A stretch of 64,000 nt of DNA. Source: Glycine soja. Its lineage: Eukaryota > Streptophyta > Magnoliopsida > Fabales > Fabaceae. The stretch is taken from the NCBI RefSeq assembly GCF_004193775.1, contig NC_041002.1:8760817-8824816 (forward strand). The letters run 5' to 3'. The notes beneath the pieces were generated by a model. The model worked only from the letters and a program-made list of their open reading frames with translations, had not been told where the DNA came from and did no database searches. Of this stretch, positions 34,275 to 45,838 are shown piece by piece. A program made the translations under genes and the position numbers. How positions within the stretch are numbered: the stretch's first letter is position 1; each line of letters starts with the position of its first letter.

Positions 34275-35437
34275 TTACCTTGAAGAGTTTCTTGCACTCC
34301 TCTTGATTGACTCGATTCTCTGAAGCCTTGGTTGCTCTATAAACTTAGCAATGAACTCATTAGCCTTCTTATCCACATCTGGTCCTTCATCACCATCTGT
34401 TTTTGAACTTTCTCCACCAATAACAGGTGGACCCTTTCCCCTGTCATTGTTCTGAGCAACGGTTCTTCCTCCTTCAATGTCTTGGTCCTTGGTTTCTGTG
34501 TCATCGTCATCATCATCATCGTCAGATTCCACAAGAAGGCTTTCTTTCTCAGCTGGCTGTGACATAAGACGCACACTTGCATGCCCCATGAACTTGTTAC
34601 TTCTAAACAATGTGCCTTGCATGGATTTATTTTCTTCATGACTTTTCTTTCCCACTGGTGTGGTTCTCTCACTTGTGAAGCTTCTCTTCAACTCCTTATT
34701 GAAGGAAGGTGCTTCGTTGGATGAACCATCGAACCTTGGCTTCATGAACACTGATTTCTGAAACATTGTTGGTGGCGGTGGTGGAGGACAAGACTTGTAG
34801 AAGCCTTTCTTCCTCACTGAATCCTCTGTGTTTAAAGACAACATTATAACATAAGTGTTTGAAGACAACATTATAACTTCAGTTTTTCTATTGGAATTGC
34901 TTGAAAATCCTTGAGAAATTGTTGACCTATTTAGAGATTAAACATTTGTATCAACACCATCAGCTTCAACTTCTGCATTTCTATTTGAATTGCTTGAAAA
35001 CCTTTTGAAGGTTGTTGACCTATTTAGATATTGAACATCAACATCAACATCAACATCAACAACTTCAACTTCTGCTTTTCTATTTGAATAGCTTGAAAAT
35101 CTTTTAGAACTCATTGACATGTTCAGAGATTGAACATCAATATCTTCTTCAGATGAGCGAGATTTCAAGCTTTGAATGGGCAAAAGCAGAGGCTTCTCCC
35201 CACTCTGGTCATCAAAACTAGAATACTTTTGCAACCGTGGAGCAGCAACAACAACCACAGCTTCGTTCCTGTAGTGTTGGCTGCTCCAAGTTTGGACTTT
35301 TGTTTCATCAGACTCAACGGGGCTCTCACCCTCGTCCTCGAAAAAAGAAGAAACCTGAAGGAACCTTGACACAAGAGTTTGTGCAGTGTCAAACCTGAAG
35401 GAACCACAGACACACCCACACACACACATATACCCAA
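34275..35437 (-). pseudogene. Captured DUF761-type host gene, antisense in the CACTA element
   Basis: Two same-frame minus-strand stretches (34938-35429 and 34275-34871) are split by a TAA at the complement of 34938-34940. The protein has a proline run (SCPPPPPPTMFQ), an acidic run (eight Asp), and ends with DVDKKANEFIAKF, RLQRIESIKRSARNSSR, the DUF761-type C-terminus of plant proteins of unknown function. Three tandem repeats of about 30 residues (LNRSTTFKRFSSNSNRNAEV type) precede it. An acceptor-like ACACAG at about 34826 may begin the last exon, in which case the stop could be intronic. The amount of gene carried, over 1 kb, is large for a captured fragment. Confidence 0.7.
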
Positions 35438-36010
35438 CTACAATAATAAATCATAAGCACCCTTCAAACCCAACATTTTAAATTAGTTACATAATCAACT
35501 GCTGATGTCTATATTTGTCTGTAATTGAATTTTACCTTTTGTATGTTCTTGTATGTGATCAATGTAATTTGCTATATAAACAACTGTTGTTCATGTTGAG
35601 TGAACCTTAGATTCCCGTTTGAGACTGAATGCAATGACTCTTGCGGACAGTTTGCATTAGTCATTGTATTTAGTCTTGATTTGTCCGTTTGGACAGTTTG
35701 GGGAGACTGGTATTTTTATGTTAGATTCGTTCGTGAAGGTTATTATTATTTTCATTAATTTGATTAAATTTCGATTCAATGCATTTCATATTGTTCTCTG
35801 AGTGCATACTTGATTATCGGGAAATTCATTTCACCGATGTCATGTCGTGTACTTAGAGACCAATGCGAAATACTGTCGAAATTTAGTCAAATTTTTGTAA
35901 ATAATGGTAACCCTGACGTTTGAAGCTAACATAAAAGACAGTTTTCCTAAATGGGATAAGACCACACCTATAAATAAAAAAGTGAGATTTTCATGCATGG
36001 AATTGCTTAG
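35438..36010. other. CACTA internal DNA upstream of the transposase
   Basis: This stretch should contain the transposase promoter and 5' untranslated region. No TATA element in a convincing position was identified. No coding content was recognised. Confidence 0.4.
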
Positions 36011-39000
36011 ATGGATCGAAGTTGGATGAATAAAAGTCGCATGAGCCAAGAATATGAGGATGGCGTCGAACAGTTCTTGCAATTTGCTTCAGAAAGAGGT
36101 CGACCAAATGAAGAAGGAAAATATTATTGTCCTTGCATCAACTGTTTGAATGGAAGACGACAATTACTCGATGACATACGAGACCATCTATTGTGTGATG
36201 GGATTAAGAAGAATTACACGACGTGGATATGGCATAGTGAAGTCATAGACATGCAGAGTGGGTCCCAATCTGAAACGTTTGATGTAGAAATGGGAGATCG
36301 GTTAGAGGACATGATTTGTGACCTTGGACAAGAGTCTTTCCAGCAAGCACACACCCCTGTGTATGAAGGATTGCAGAGTGATTCTAAGAAGCCTTTGTAT
36401 GCAGGGTGCAAGTCTGATGTGTTAAGTCTGGTTAATGTGAAGGCCAGGTATGGGTGGAGTGACAAAAGTTTCACCTCACTGCTTGAGGTAGTGCACAATC
36501 TGCTTCCAGAGGACAACACGTTGCCTAAAAGTTACAATAAGACGAAAAATATATTGTGTCCAATGGGTATGGAGTATCAGAAGATTCATGCTTGCCCCAA
36601 TGATTGCATACTGTACAGGCATGAATTCCAAGAAATGTCCAAATGCCCTATCTGTGGGACTTCACGGTACAAAGTGAAGAATGAAGAAGAAAGCAGTTCT
36701 GATGAAAACTCGAACAAGGGCCCCCCAGCGAAGGTTTTGTGGTATCTTCCAATCATTCCAAGGTTTAAGCGTCTTTTTTCTAATGAGGATGACACAAAAG
36801 ACCTTACATGGCATGCAAATGGAAGGATTTCTGATGTAATGGTCTGTCATCCGGCTGATTGCTTGCGGTGGAAGAAGATTGATGGTTTGTATCCAGATTT
36901 CGGGAAAGAGCCAAGAAATCTTAGAGTTGGACTAGCCAGTGATGGAATGAATCCATATGGCACCTTAAGCACTCAACACAGTTCATGGCCAGTTCTACTA
37001 GTAATTTACAATTTGTCTCCTTGGTTGTGCATGAAGTGAAAATACATGATGTTGTTTATGATGATATCGGGCCCAAGACAGCCAGGAAATGATATTGATG
37101 TTTATCTAAGTCCGTTGGTTGAAGATCTGAGAAAGTTGTGGGACGAGGGGGTTGTAGTGTTTGATGCATTTCGCAAGGAGACCTTTGAAATGCGTGCAAT
37201 GCTTTTTTGTACCATTAATGACTTTCCAGCATATGGGAATCTCAGCGGTTACAGTGTTAAGGGTCATCATGCATGCCCCATCTGTGAAGAAAATACAAGT
37301 TACATACAACTTAAACATAGGAGAAAAACTGTCTACAGTAGGCATCACCGCTTTCTAACACTCAATCATCCTTACAGATGACTGAAAAAAGCTTTTAATG
37401 GAAGTCAAGAGCATGATATTGTGCCGATACCGTTGACTGGTGAGCAGGTATATCAGCGGGTTCAACACTTGAATACTGTATTTGGGAAGACCCAAAAGAA
37501 GGATAAAAGTCAGAGCTGCATATGGAAGAAGAGGTCCATTTTCTTTTATCTTCCGTACTGGTGTGATCTTGACGTTAGACATTGTACTGATGTTATGCAT
37601 GTGGAGAAAAATGTTTGTGACAGTGTGATTGGGACGCTCCTTAACATTCAAGGCAAGACGAAGGATGGCTTGAATACCCGTCAAGATCTAGCTGATATGG
37701 GTATACGATCACAGTTGCATCCAAGGTCTGATGGGAAGAAAATTTACTTGCCTCATCCTGCCATACTTTGTCCAAGAAGGAGAAGATAAGTTTTTGTCAG
37801 TGTCTTCGTCGGGTGAAGGTTCCACAAGGATACTCTTCAAATATTAAGAGCCTTGTGCAGTTGAAGGAGCTTAAGCTTGTAGGGTTAAAGTCTCACGATT
37901 GTCACGTGCTCATGCAACAATTGTTAGCCGTGGCTATACGAGACATCTTGCCAAACAAAGTCAGGTTAGCGATAACTCGCCTGTGCTTTTTCTTCCATGC
38001 TATATGTAGCAAAGTCATTGATCCAGTCAAGTTTGATGAGATGGAAAATGAGGCCGCAATTATATTGTGCCAGTTGGAGATGTATTTTCCCCCTGCTTTT
38101 TTTGACATCATGATTCACTTGATTGTGCATCTGGTCAGAGAAATCAAATGTTGTGGTCCTATTTATCTATGGTGGATGTACCCGATTAAGCGATGCATGA
38201 AGATCTTAAAAGGGTATACAAAGAATATATATCGTCCAAAAGCATCTATTGTTGAGAGGTACATTGTAGAAGAAGCCATTGAATTTTGTTCAGAATACTT
38301 AGAGAAGGCTAAACCTGTTGGGCTTCCTGAGTCTCGGCATGATGACAGAGTGGGTGGTAAGGGTTCAAGAGGACTGCATGTGATCACTCCAAGTGTAGAA
38401 GATTTGTTACAAGCTCACTTGTATGTCTTGAACAACAGTAATGAAGTTTTGCCATACATAGTTAAGCATGAAACTTTAGTCAAACAGAATAATCAGAAAA
38501 TGTCAAAGAATTGGGTGTTGAAAAAGCATAACAAGACTTTCTGTGATTAATTTAAAGATACAATCTTTGAAGATGAGAATGCTTCAGAAACATTAAGAAA
38601 GCTAGCAGATGGACCTAAAAGAAATGTTATAACCTGGCAAGGATACGACATAAACAGGTATTCATTTTACACAAAAGCACAAGATGACAAAAGTACAATG
38701 CAGAACAGCAGGGTCACCCTAAGGGTTGAATCTCAACACTTTGCAAGTGTCAATGACGCCAATCCCTGTGTAGCTTTCATCCCTTACTTTGGGTTCATTG
38801 ATGAAATTTGGGAGCTTAACTATGTGAAATTTACGGTATGTGTTTTCAAATGTAAATGGGTTGACAGCAACACTGGTGTGCGCACCGATGATATAGGATT
38901 TACGTTGGTAGACCTAAAGAAACTTGGTTACCACAATGACCCTTTCATCATGGCAGAACAAGCTAGACAAGTATTTTACGTGCAAAACCCTTGTGATGAA

Positions 39001-39189
39001 AGGTGGTGCATGGTTTTGCAGGGCAAAACAATTGGTGTTAATGTAGAAGATGATGATTCATACATGGACACCTATGTTAGTCCTTTGACCGCTCAAATCA
39101 CTCCTAACGTTGTCGGAGAAGAAGAAGCTAACGATGTTCATGCTAATCGAAATGATCATGATGAAGGAGAATTGATTAACATCGTCTAA
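36011..39189 (+). pseudogene. TNP2-like CACTA transposase, inactivated
   Basis: Frame 36011-37789 starts MDRSWMNKSRMSQEYEDGV. It has the transposase-associated domain (YYCPCINCLN, residues about 4-77), then the TNP2 core (CPICGTSRY, LRVGLASDGMNPYG, NDFPAYGNLSGYSVKG, HACPICEENT, CTDVMHVEKNVCDSVIG). A shifted frame, 37768-39189, carries the DUF4218-like region (FFHAICSKVIDPV, YPIKRCMKILKGYTKN) and the DUF4216-like region (FTVCVFKCKWVDSNTGV, FVQNPCDERW-like FYVQNPCDERW). It would bind and cut the element ends. Lesions: TGA at 37037, TGA at 37379, a frameshift near 37750-37770 and TAA at 38548. Confidence 0.93.
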
Positions 39190-39260
39190 TGTAATTTTCT
39201 GCAGAGACAGAGGTCACCAAAGCAAGTAAGTGACAGCTACATTTTTCTCTGATTGAGGCA

Positions 39261-39775
39261 TCAGTATTTTGTTTTAGATGGTATCCTTAGGACTTCATAC
39301 AACTCATGTTTGTCGTCAGTTTCATCATCCACCACCCTTTTCTTCTCTGTCTTCTCATGTTTATTGTTGTTAAACCCATATTTATGCTTTCTTCCCTTCA
39401 TGTCTTGTTTTATCACAACTTTAGCCGAATCTCCTATAATCAACACAGTTGAATCTCCTGTCTTATTCTCCAATGACACACTTTGATGGCCTGTATCTCT
39501 TTTCTTCGTATGTTCTAGTACTTCAGCATCAGAATGCATAAAGCAATCTGAATTTTCCATTGATCACTAAAGGCTTCTGCATCAGCATTGACACTCTCCA
39601 CCCTCTTTGGTTTATGCTTCTGTGCTACATTTCGTGCTTCCTCCTTATAAATCTCAGATTTATTAGAGGTTGCACTAGAACGATCAGCACCAATCTGTGC
39701 TTCTTCCTCGTCTACCAGCTCAATATCTTTCCTTTCAACTTTTGTTTTGTAAATTACAGTGTAGTCCTAAGGATG
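39261..39775 (-). pseudogene. Lys/Glu-rich coding-like fragment, possibly captured
   Basis: On the minus strand a charged protein-like reading runs from about 39775 (KVERKDIELVDEEEAQIGAD, KHKPKRVESVNADAEAFSD), shifts frame near 39560 and continues as MENSDCFMHSDAEVLEHTKK to 39261. Low complexity and high charge resemble a nuclear-protein linker. No domain is recognised. It lies antisense between the two CACTA genes, where captured DNA is expected. It could instead be a chance frame. Confidence 0.4.
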
Positions 39776-39912
39776 CCATGTACATGTGTATTTCTGAAGA
39801 TATAGTATTTATATTCCATCAAGCATACATTGATTGTTGATTACATGTAATAGACTTTTTATAACATGGTTGCCCCAAATCACAATTAAAAAGCACAACT
39901 AAATCACTTTCA

Positions 39913-40197
39913 GGGCACCCCTTTTGACCCTCCCAAAGTCATGGATGATGCTTTATTTCTTGCTTGGTCTTGGTTAAAAGCTAGTGAGAAAGGTTTCAAT
40001 ACTTTATTTAACCATTGGTCTACCAATCTTTCGGAGTCATTTGGTTAATTTGTCTTGTCTCCTTCTGCGCTGGGGTTTTGTTGGGTTTTTTGTTTTTGGA
40101 AGGTGGCACCTTGGGTGTCTTGTATTTGATGTCCTCAGTACCTCTGGTATTATTATGTTTTATTAATAATATTATACTTTTGCCTTCCAAAAAAAAA
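39913..40197 (+). mobile_element. 5'-truncated LINE 3' end, same family as the 28-31 kb LINE
   Basis: On the plus strand it reads GTPFDPPKVMDDALFLAWSW, then LKASEKGFNTLFNHWSTNL, parallel to the end of the other LINE (NPFDSSKVMEEAMFLV, SWLKVREKGFNTSFNHWSSN). It then follows the same 3' untranslated wording and ends in an A run at 40189-40197. Only about 285 bp remain, typical of 5' truncation. It sits just upstream of the second CACTA gene and in the opposite orientation to the first LINE. Confidence 0.85.
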
Positions 40198-40264
40198 CTT
40201 ATGACTAATTCTCTTTTGATTAATCCTATTTTATATGTTGTTGTATGTTATTGTATAAAAGATC

Positions 40265-43240
40265 ATGGGTTCTCCACCTGCCTCCACTCCTCCTCCTCCT
40301 CCTTCGAACGCATCGGCTTCGCCGTCTGCCATGAAGCGGACACGCAAAGCCTCACGTCTACGATCGTTGTCCACTAGACCACCTGGTGCTGAGAGACCAG
40401 TGGTGCATGTTGATCCTGCTACCGGGAAGGCCGACAGTCCCCACAGGAAGAAATTAAGAACATATTTGGGGATTGTGGCGCGTGATAAGGTGGACGTCAC
40501 CTACGAGAACTGGAAGGAGGTCCCTACTGCTCAGAAGGACCTGATTTGGGAGGATATTCAGGTATTTTTCTTTTCTTATTTGATTTTGTTTCATTAATAG
40601 CCAAAAAGTACATTATTGTAATGAATAAACTTTATTTGATGTTGTCAGGCGGAATTTGATATCCCAGAGGCTTCTAACAGTAGGACGAAAAGGAAGTTAC
40701 TACAGACCGTCGGGGAGAGATGGAGGTAGTTTAAATCAGACCTCACGAGGAAATGGGCCCTTGCAGCCGATCAGGACGGTGTTGAGGACACTGTCTGTGA
40801 GAAATACGACATAAGCAAGGAAAAGTGGGCCCAGTTTTGCCAGACTCGCAAAGACCCTTCTTGGGAGATATGTTCCTTGCCATTTAAGTTGTTTTTCAAA
40901 AAACATGATGTTGTTATACTTCATTCTACCAATTTCAAACATTTAAGTTATTTTTCAAGAAGGCACATGCCATCCAGAATCAGAATACTGCCCCCCACAT
41001 TTTGTCTCGTGGGGGTTATGATTATTTGGAGCAGAAGCTCCTGGATGAGAAGACGAAGAAGAAGCTGGAGGAAGCTGCACAGTCAGGAAGCGTTGATGGC
41101 GTCATCGACCCTCCATCCCCGGTCAGACGCCACGTGAAGTGGAAGATGGCCCGCACGAAGAAAACAGGGGAGATGACGACTGAGGCCGCAAAGGAAATCG
41201 CTGAGAAGATTGTAAGTCATTTTCAACTAACCATTACAATTATATTTCAATATTTTGTGAATGTCATGTACCACTGTGTGTTTTCTGTGCAAGATTCCTT
41301 TGAGGAGCAGGCCACACAGGGATCCTTCGTCCCCCATGGACGTCAAGATGTTATCGCCGCTACTATTGGACGTCCAGAGCACCCTAGACGTGTCCGTGCT
41401 GCTGGAGCCGGTGTCACCATCAAGCAATACTTTGGATCGGCTCCACGGACGTCCCGCAGTGCTTCCTCTCTGCCTCCTGATGAATTGCAGCAGCTGACCC
41501 AGCAAATCAGGGACCAGCTAGAGGAGTCCATCACAGAGAAAGTGACGCGGCAGGTCATGGCATCCTTCAGCCACATGCAGTCCCAGCTTCAGTCGCAGAT
41601 GCAATCTCAGGGACTTGTAGTGCCTCCTGACCCTTTGGTTGGTCCCTCCGGTCCTCAAGTGAGCACAAAGGGGAGTTGCGTTGATCCCTCAGGAAACGAT
41701 CCTGAGACGGGTGACTTTGACAAGTGCGGCTTGTACATAGAAGCAGATCCTGCCCGCCTGGTTGTCATGGGGAGAGTTTATAAGGGATCCATTGTTATTC
41801 ATAACACTCCTTTGTTGCCTGGCCAAGTAAAGGTGAGTGTGGAGGAGGTTACAGATGTAGAGGCTCCAGTTCTTGTACCTACTGATGATGTTTCCTTAGT
41901 GGGGCAGGCACTTCACACCTTCCTTGCTTGGCCGACACATCTGGTCAAGTCTTTATCACAGCAGGTACTTATTGTCCTTACTATATGTTTCTTATTTTTA
42001 AATTAATTCATTAAGCGTGCCTCAAATTAGGTTATTTAACTTTGTTTCATGAATAGGTAGCTGTGTCTCCGGCAAAACCACTTCCAAAGCCTGATTCGGA
42101 GGTCGATGATTTGCTTTATTTGATGACATTGGTCATCCCAGAGCTTTTCTTGAGGCCTTATTAGGTTAGATGGGATGCCACCGTGTCCGGGGTCTTTAAT
42201 CCAGATTTCCCCCTCTTCATAAAGCACGAAGACCTCTCCGAAATCGCACACGGTGGTCAATGTCTCAGCATATCAGTGTTACAGTTGTGGATTCTGTAAG
42301 TTATTTTATATTACTTTTAATTACCTAAGTTATTGCTTTCAATTCATAAATATTTAACTTTGACTTAACATAAACAGGCATCTCACTGAAACATGTATGT
42401 GAGTGGGGAATTCTGATATCTATGGATTCCTCAAGCCACAGTCCATTCAGAGGTCTGGGCAATCGCAGTTTGAGTCTGAAAGTTACATAAAGAGTTGGAT
42501 GCAGAGTTCACAATGCAATGTCTATCTTGGAGCCTACCTAAATGGGTAAGTCACAAAATAACTAAATTTAATTAATGTTTACTAATGTACTAACCCATTT
42601 TAGGTTCCACTGCAGCGGACACTGGCAGATGGTGGTCATCCTGCCCAAGGAACACCTAGTTGTCTGGTTTTGTTCATTGCATAACAGGCCAGACAACTAC
42701 CTTAAGGGGATTATTAATAGGTTAGTGTTCTTTTCAATACATTTGCATTGTAATACCTCAATGTACAACACCAGTTTTTAATTGTTACTCATCTGGAACA
42801 GTGCTTTAAAAGGTCTTGATGATGCTCCACAGCCTAAATCAAAGGCTTCTGCTAGGTGGATTGTCGTCAAGGTACGTCATTTACATAAAACTTCCACTTA
42901 TATATATTTCTTTATGTGTCTGTACACTAGTTGTTTAATTAATATCCAAATTTCATTATGTATTTAGTGTAATAGACAAAAAGGAAGTACTGAGTGCGGC
43001 TACTATGTGATGCACTGGATGTCCACCATCATTTTAGGAACTTTTAAGAATAATTGTGAAGCGGTAAGTTTATTTCAAACAAAATCGATTTATTTATAAT
43101 TTGTATTACATTATTAACTTATTATGATTTATTTCATCATGCAGTATTTTAACGATCCTAAACCATTGGAGCCAGAGAGATTAAAGGCATTGCGGATCCA
43201 GTGGGCACAATTTTATCTTCGAGTTAGAGATCAGGCCTAG
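40265..43240 (+). pseudogene. CACTA second gene: plant-transposase-like protein with a C-terminal Ulp1-like (C48) domain
   Basis: The gene starts at ATG 40265. Exons inferred from GT-AG sites are 40265-40561, 40649 to about 40868, about 40960-41211, about 41294-41964, 42057-42295, 42378-42545, 42604-42720, 42802-42871, 42968-43063 and 43145-43240. The N-terminal half resembles plant En/Spm-type transposase (KWAQFCQTRKDPSWE, LSRGGYDYLEQKL) with a Gln/Met-rich helix (FSHMQSQLQSQMQSQ). The C-terminal half is a Ulp1-type fold with SGHWQMVVILPKE (His) and QKGSTECGYYVMHW (Gln and Cys). In-frame stops are TAG 40727, TAG 42162 and TGA 42400. The intron after 40868 starts AT instead of GT. Confidence 0.85.
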
Positions 43241-43497
43241 GATTTAGGGACATTATCTTTAGCTTTAGTTTACTTTGGTTTAACATTTTTGACATTTTCT
43301 ATGTAATGTGAACATTGAATTCATTTGATGATTGTTCTTTATGATAAATAAATTATTTGATGTTTATTATCATTAAAACCGCTTGAAAGCATAATAAAAT
43401 ATTTATTTGCTGTGAATTGGGCTTGAAATTGCATTTAACAGGTACAATTTTGAATTTACTGTAAAAACATAAAGTATATATAAAAAAAAACTTGAAA

Positions 43498-44196
43498 ACA
43501 ACATCGGTTATTAACAAAAACCGATGTTAATATGATAAACAACATCGGTTATTTACAAAAACCAATGTCGACATGAACCTTAACATCAGTTGTAATAGAA
43601 AACCGATGTTAACGTTTGTATATTAATATCGGTTATTTGTGTATAACCGATGTCAGCGTTTGTATTTTAACATCGGTCATCTGTAGATAACTGATGTCAA
43701 CGCCTGTATATTAACATCGGTTATTTATAAATAACCGATGTGAACATTTGTATATTAACATCGATTATCTACACATAACCAATGTTATACACAAAGAACT
43801 ACACCAAATAAGTGTATGCATCATCAACGTTGACATCGTTTTTCTAGAAAAACCGATGTTAATGGAATATATTAACATCGGTTATCGTAAGAAACCGATG
43901 CTAATATATTACATTAACATCGGTTTTTCTAGGAAACCGATGTTAATATAACATATTAACATCGGTTTTACTGCAAAATCGATGTCAACGTTCATCATGC
44001 GTACACTTTTTTTTTATTGTTGTTCATTGTGTTTAACATCGGGTATTTACAGAACCAATGTTGTCATATATATGTTAACATCAGTTTAATCGATGTTAAC
44101 ATTGATACATTCAACATTGACACTTTCAACATCGGTTTTAGAACCGATGTAGAATGTTCTAAATAACCGATGTTGAAAGTGTATTTTCTAATAGTG
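43498..44196. repeat. Right subterminal hairpin array and terminal repeat of the CACTA element
   Basis: About fourteen modules of AACATCGGTT-loop-AACCGATGTT occur between 43500 and 44175, several degenerate (for example ACCAATGTC near 43561). The pitch is near 42 bp with gaps around 43790-43825 and 43990-44030. The array ends at the inverted terminus TCTAATAGTG. It is the counterpart of the left array, with more copies. Confidence 0.9.
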
Positions 44197-45838
44197 TTTT
44201 AAAATGTTAACTTCTAGTTTTTTATATTTTCTTCCGTTTTATCTTCAATATATTTATTTAATTTCCTAATTACATTTCTTAAATAAATATTAATTTTATT
44301 ATTTTTCTGTTATTTTATTCCTTTCAGCTACTTCAATAGCTAATTTTATCGAACATTTATAATCTAATAAGTTAACTTTCGGTTACCAGCTTTCAGCTTT
44401 TAGCTACTAGCTAGCTTTTCAGTTAGTTTTGTCGAATGTAACATTCCAACTTTCAACTAACTTTCTAGTTTTTACAAATTGATGGTTTATTGTTAACAAT
44501 GAAGATTGATTGTGTTGAGAAAAGAAGGACTAAAAGTTCTCTACAAGTTTATAAGGGTTTAATAATAAAAATTGCTATATTTTAATTTTTAGGAACAAAA
44601 ACGTGTTTAATCCTAAAATTTATAAAAATATATATTATTCAAACAATTAATATACAAATATATTAAATTTAAGATTAATAATCTATCTATTGTAAGTTAC
44701 ATTTAAGATGATTTTTTTTAACAACATTTAAGGTGATTCTTAATTGCTTAACAATGTAAAAATCTTAACATCCATAATGTGGAAAATAAGTTTATTTTCA
44801 ATTTTACTAGATTTTATGACGCAAGGGTTTCTTTAAATTATACAAACTTTTTTATTATATTTAATATATTTTTTAAAATATATGTGCATAAATAAATTAA
44901 AATTTTAAAATATTTAATAGCATAAATAAAATTATACTTAATTAAATAATAATTAATATTATTCAAATGAAAATATATTTATCTTTAAATTCACAAAAAA
45001 TAATACATTAATAATATTATTGTTTTCTTTTGTTCATTTCTCTATTTTTAATTTAATGAACAATTTACATGATTTATTCATCGGTAGACATTAATTTTTT
45101 TTATTTATGTGCCCAAAAAAGTTACATTTTTAAAAAAATCATATTTCCTTTTCTAATTTATTTATAAATATTTATTTTTTAAATAAATTTACATTACCTG
45201 TTTTTCATTTACTTAGTTGTTTTTCAATAACAACAATAAATACAATTGACCGTGTGTCGAATTTGTTTGTAGATATTAAGGAAAAAAGTATATTTCGTAT
45301 TAATATTTGAATTTGGAGGAGATATTAAGATTTTTTTTGTGTGTGATTCGAAAAAGCTAATTTTAAATTAAAAAATAATTAACAATCAAACATGTTATGA
45401 TGTTACATGAAATTAATGAATAAAACAAATTGTTGAAATATATTGAGATAATTAATTTGATATTTAATTTTGAAATTTCATTTTTTAAGTAATTTCATTT
45501 TTTTAAAAAAAGTATTTAACAACAATATATGTCATGCTTTTGATGAGAATAAATTGAGGGATTTCAAAGTTAAAATAAAATCTAATTCTTATTATATAGT
45601 TTAAAATCGAAAACGACATTGATTATTATATATACATTTGGAACCATCTTGATTTTTAAAGTTCCTTTTGACGATTCAAAGTTCAAATCATTTGTATGAC
45701 TCTTCATTCATTTGTATGATTCTTCATTCATTTTCAACTTATAAAAGCTCTTTTTCGATTCTTTTCGTATGGTTCTTTTTCTTGTGATTAATTACATACT
45801 AAAAGAAGGAAGTATAAAAAATAAAGGTTATATTTCAT
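44197..45838. other. Right half of the split A/T-rich repeat, then intergenic DNA
   Basis: 44197-44440 completes the repeat copy that the CACTA element entered (ATTTTATCGAACATTTATAAT, CTTTTAGCTACTAGCTAGC). From there to 45838 is A/T-rich sequence with no gene recognised. Confidence 0.55.

Larger units (their letters stand above)
25983..44196 (+). mobile_element. CACTA (En/Spm) DNA transposon, 18.2 kb, complete ends, with captured gene fragments
   Basis: The left end starts CACTACTACAA and the right end, reverse-complemented, starts CACTATTAGAA. Both are flanked by TTT (25980-25982 and 44197-44199), the 3-bp target duplication of CACTA elements. Subterminal arrays of AACATCGGTT hairpins occur at both ends. 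Inside, on the plus strand, lie a TNP2-like transposase (36011-39189) and a second element gene with a Ulp1-like domain (40265-43240). Also inside are apparent host gene fragments, mostly on the minus strand, and two LINE insertions. Both element genes carry nonsense codons, so it is now non-autonomous. Confidence 0.95.

Noticed and set aside
25983..44196. Regularly spaced repeats at 26.0-26.3 kb and 43.5-44.2 kb looking like a CRISPR array
   Set aside because: The spacing is set by palindromic modules at CACTA ends in a plant genome. The spacers are not unique and there are no cas genes.
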